Source of the DNA: Saprospiraceae bacterium
Lineage (GTDB): Bacteria > Bacteroidota > Bacteroidia > Chitinophagales > Saprospiraceae
NCBI GenBank assembly: GCA_023300835.1
Contig: JALZVB010000329.1
Location: 1 to 26,523, forward strand
Direction of reading: 5' to 3'
DNA length: 26,523 bases
A program made the position numbers and the translations under genes. Positions 24,276 to 26,523 of the stretch are shown one piece after another. Numbering within the stretch: position 1 is the first letter of the stretch; each line of letters begins with the position of its first letter. The notes beneath the pieces were generated by a model, which made no database searches, was not told where the DNA came from, and saw only the letters and a program-made list of their open reading frames with translations.

Positions 24276-25679
24276 TTAGTAATGACACTTTTGACATTCT
24301 AGTCCACCTATGTCTTCAACTGTTACTTTGTCCTTAATACCTGCCGCTAGTTCTTCATGGTATTTGGCATAACTCTTATAGTATTCGTTATCTCCAAATT
24401 GAACTTCTGTTTCTCTGTGGCAATTGATACACCAACCCATAGATAATGGCGCATGTTGTGCCATTGTCTCCATTTCTTCTACTGCACCGTGACAGTTCTG
24501 GCATTCTAATTTTCCTATAGTAACATGCTGTGAGTGATTAAAGTAAACATGATCTGGTAGATTATGTATTCTTGTCCACTCAATAGGACCATATATTGAT
24601 TTCTTCTGCTCGTTAGTTAATGAGCTTACTATGTTATTCCATTGTGTTTCAACAAGTTTAGTACCTGTCTTATCTAGTTCTTCTAGGCTGTTCTCCGTTT
24701 TGTAAGTATCCCCTATCCATTTGGTATAGATATCTTTTATCTCATCTTGAGACATGTCTTCATATCCTTCAATATATTTATTTGATATAGGGTCAAAACC
24801 TACACTTGCGTAAATTTTAGTTATTTCTGCTGTTCCATGTTTAGAGCCTACTGTAATGGCTTTGTGACAATTCATACAAGTATTAGCTGCTGGTATTACA
24901 CCGTGCTTACTTCTTCTTGCCCCATCGTGACAATATTGGCAATCTATTTTATGTACGCCTGCATGTGTAGCATGTGAAAATGCAATAGGCTGTTCTGGCG
25001 CATATCCTTGTTGTCTACCTAATGATATCGCATTATTCACGGTTGTATAACCTCCAAGTATAACGCCGGCAAATAGTAAGAAACCTATAACTCCTTTACT
25101 CGTAAGTGTTTGGAGCAATGTTTTCTGTACATAAGGAACACCAGCTTTCTTGGCAGCAATAACGTTGAAGCTTGATATTATTCTAGCTAATACAGTTGAT
25201 AACAATGCTAAAAAAGCAAATAATGCCCAGTAAACCCATTTAGGAGTGCCAGCCTTAACCGCTTCACCTCCAGCTCCTGCTCCAGCACTTGTTGCTACAG
25301 CTCCACCACCTGCTACTTGATAGTTTACATAAGCTAATATAGATTCTATATCAGGGTCGGTAAGCTTGGGAAAAGCCTGCATCACTGTAGGCTTATACTG
25401 AGACCAAAGCTCGGTAGCTTTAGGGTGACCAGAACCTATCATAGCTTGGGAATTCCTTACCCAATTGTATAAGTCTTCTCGTGGATAATCTGCCCATCTT
25501 TCTTCTACGCCTCCTAGAGCAGGACCCGTAGCATTAGATTTCATGTTCTTAGCATGGCACTGGGCACAATTATTTTTGAATAGAGCCTTGCCGGCATCAA
25601 CGACTTCGTCAGCACTTAATAAAAGTGGACTTAGTATTAATAGTATTATGGCAAATTTCCTGAAAAAGTAGTTAATCAT
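24276..25679 (-). CDS. actA: Alternative complex III subunit ActA, multiheme cytochrome c
   Basis: 467 residues with a signal peptide (about 1-22). Six CxxCH heme sites are visible, at Cys38, 247, 268, 393, 417 and 462, the last one residue before the C-terminus. The first belongs to a separate class I cytochrome domain (about 25-122). Two membrane helices follow (148-168 and 195-215), and the remaining five hemes are the pentaheme module typical of ActA. The protein collects electrons from ActB and passes them to ActE. It is the first gene of the respiratory operon, with a consensus promoter at 25732-25762, and it ends 20 bases before the chosen actB start. Confidence 0.95.
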   Translation of the reverse strand: MINYFFRKFAIILLILSPLLLSADEVVDAGKALFKNNCAQCHAKNMKSNATGPALGGVEERWADYPREDLYNWVRNSQAMIGSGHPKATELWSQYKPTVMQAFPKLTDPDIESILAYVNYQVAGGGAVATSAGAGAGGEAVKAGTPKWVYWALFAFLALLSTVLARIISSFNVIAAKKAGVPYVQKTLLQTLTSKGVIGFLLFAGVILGGYTTVNNAISLGRQQGYAPEQPIAFSHATHAGVHKIDCQYCHDGARRSKHGVIPAANTCMNCHKAITVGSKHGTAEITKIYASVGFDPISNKYIEGYEDMSQDEIKDIYTKWIGDTYKTENSLEELDKTGTKLVETQWNNIVSSLTNEQKKSIYGPIEWTRIHNLPDHVYFNHSQHVTIGKLECQNCHGAVEEMETMAQHAPLSMGWCINCHRETEVQFGDNEYYKSYAKYHEELAAGIKDKVTVEDIGGLECQKCHY

Positions 25680-25731
25680 TCCAATTAATTCTTTTTGTGT
25701 TTACTTCTGTATCCGCATCTCAAAATCGCTG

Positions 25732-25762
25732 CAAATTTACAATCCGATGACAGTATTAACAA
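25732..25762 (-). promoter_or_regulatory. Promoter of the act-cox operon
   Basis: On the minus strand TTG (25760-25762), 20 bases, TAAATTTG (25732-25739). This matches the Bacteroidota primary sigma consensus TTG-N17-23-TAnnTTTG. The predicted start near 25725 gives a leader of about 46 bases to actA. Nothing similar occurs within the operon gaps. Confidence 0.75.
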
Positions 25763-25782
25763 TTTATTACGAACCAAGTTCC

Positions 25783-25805
25783 TTATTTAGATAACGTCTA
25801 AATAA
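25783..25805. repeat. Perfect 9-base inverted repeat between thyA and the act promoter
   Basis: TTATTTAGA, five bases, TCTAAATAA, beginning directly after the thyA stop codon. No T-run follows on the minus strand, so it is a poor terminator. It may be a weak stop, an mRNA 3' end stabiliser, or a protein-binding site about 20 bases upstream of the -33 element of the act-cox operon. Confidence 0.5.
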
Positions 25806-26523
25806 CTAAATAGAAACCTTGGCTTTAATATGAGGATGATATTCATAATTTTCAAGCGTAAAATCTTCATATTCAAACTCAAATATATTGTTAACTTTTT
25901 TATTTATTAGCATCTTAGGCAATGTCTTCGGTTCTCTAGTAAGTTGTAATTGTGCCTGTTCTAGGTGATCTGAGTACAAATGCACGTCTCCGAAGGAATG
26001 AATAAACTCTCCATATGCCAATCCGCATACATTTGCGACCATCATTGTGAGCAATGCATAGGAGGCAATATTAAAAGGAACTCCTAGAAATGTGTCCGCT
26101 GATCGCTGATATAATTGACAAGATAATTTGCCATCTGTTACATAAAACTGGAATAGGCAATGACATGGCGTAAGTGCCATCTGATCTAGTTCTCCCGTAT
26201 TCCATGCATTAACTATAATACGTCTGGAATCAGGATTGGTTTTAATTGTCTCAATGGCTTTTGATATCTGGTCAATACTTTCCCCATTGGCAGAACCCCA
26301 ACTACGCCATTGTTTTCCATATACGGGTCCGAGGTCACCATTCTCATCAGCCCATGCATCCCATATCTTTACGCCATTTTCCTGAAGGTACTTAATATTT
26401 GTGTCTCCTTTCAGAAACCACAGTAGTTCGTGGATTATAGATTTGAGATGTAGTTTCTTAGTTGTAACCATTGGGAAACCCTCATTAAGATCAAATCTCA
26501 TCTGATAACCGAAACAACTTATT
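25806..26523 (-). CDS. thyA: Thymidylate synthase, 5' end outside the window
   Basis: The visible 239 codons cover all but about 25 N-terminal residues. The frame continues through the edge as ISCFGYQMRFDL, matching the SIFG.QMRF region of ThyA, so the ATG at 26501 is internal. ThyA makes dTMP from dUMP with methylenetetrahydrofolate. Landmarks are FPMVTTKKL, WFLKGDTNI, GPVYGKQWRSW, the active-site Cys in TPCHCLFQFYV, SRRIIVNAWN, QRSADTFLGVPFNIASYA and GDVHLYSDH. It reads toward the act operon but is separated from actA by 126 bases holding an inverted repeat and a promoter. A folA gene often pairs with thyA in this phylum; none is seen downstream. Confidence 0.97.
   Translation of the reverse strand, partial: ISCFGYQMRFDLNEGFPMVTTKKLHLKSIIHELLWFLKGDTNIKYLQENGVKIWDAWADENGDLGPVYGKQWRSWGSANGESIDQISKAIETIKTNPDSRRIIVNAWNTGELDQMALTPCHCLFQFYVTDGKLSCQLYQRSADTFLGVPFNIASYALLTMMVANVCGLAYGEFIHSFGDVHLYSDHLEQAQLQLTREPKTLPKMLINKKVNNIFEFEYEDFTLENYEYHPHIKAKVSI

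Noticed and set aside
24276..24297. Overlap of actA with a longer actB starting at 24297
   Set aside because: The start 14 codons later has a purine-rich site before it, matches the N-terminus of relatives and gives a normal 20-base gap.

Overview
The window is about 26.5 kb of AT-rich bacterial DNA from a member of the Bacteroidota. The evidence is a Bacteroidota-style promoter (TTG, 20 bases, TAAATTTG) in front of the main operon, an alternative complex III (ACIII) locus joined to a cytochrome oxidase locus in the usual Bacteroidota order, several SPI/SPII-signal proteins, and protein sequences typical of the phylum. A member of the Saprospiria is a reasonable guess, but that is inference only.

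Left part (1-5900): the 3' end of a DUF2207 membrane-protein gene, then on the minus strand a two-gene unit of a DM13-domain lipoprotein and an outer-membrane beta-barrel protein, then a YkgJ-type cysteine-cluster protein. On the plus strand follows a 705-residue PpiD/SurA-type periplasmic peptidyl-prolyl isomerase with a clear terminator. Middle part (5900-8700): a looser region with a TrpF-like protein lacking its catalytic cysteine, uracil-DNA glycosylase (ung), a 50-codon ORF with a possible double-glycine leader, and a DUF423 membrane protein. Three diverged copies of a ~150 bp non-coding repeat (5943-6087 inverted; 7749-7909 and 8436-8583 direct) fill the gaps here.

Right part (8694-25679): one long minus-strand respiratory block. 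Transcription probably starts at about 25725, between thyA and actA, and runs actA-actB-actC-actD-actE-actF, then cox2, cox1, ctaB/cyoE, two cox3 paralogues and cox4, ending at a strong terminator at 10473-10508. Gaps are 0-47 bases throughout. ACIII oxidises menaquinol and passes electrons via c hemes to the heme-copper oxidase. Behind the terminator lies a small accessory set on the same strand: a cysteine-free Sco-like protein, a DUF420 (CtaM/YozB-type) protein, a small CPMC membrane protein and a lipoprotein, probably concerned with oxidase assembly. The 5'-truncated thyA gene closes the window.

The most striking feature is that cytochrome oxidase subunit II is fused, in one uninterrupted frame, to a C-terminal OmpA-type peptidoglycan-binding domain with its binding Asp and Arg retained. 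In caa3 oxidases the same C-terminal position carries cytochrome c. The topology would place the domain in the periplasm, so the oxidase (and perhaps the whole ACIII-oxidase supercomplex) could be tethered to the cell wall. Other points of interest are His-rich tails or loops on four neighbouring respiratory subunits, loss of all copper-binding cysteines in the Sco-like protein, and the repeat family with a covarying hairpin.
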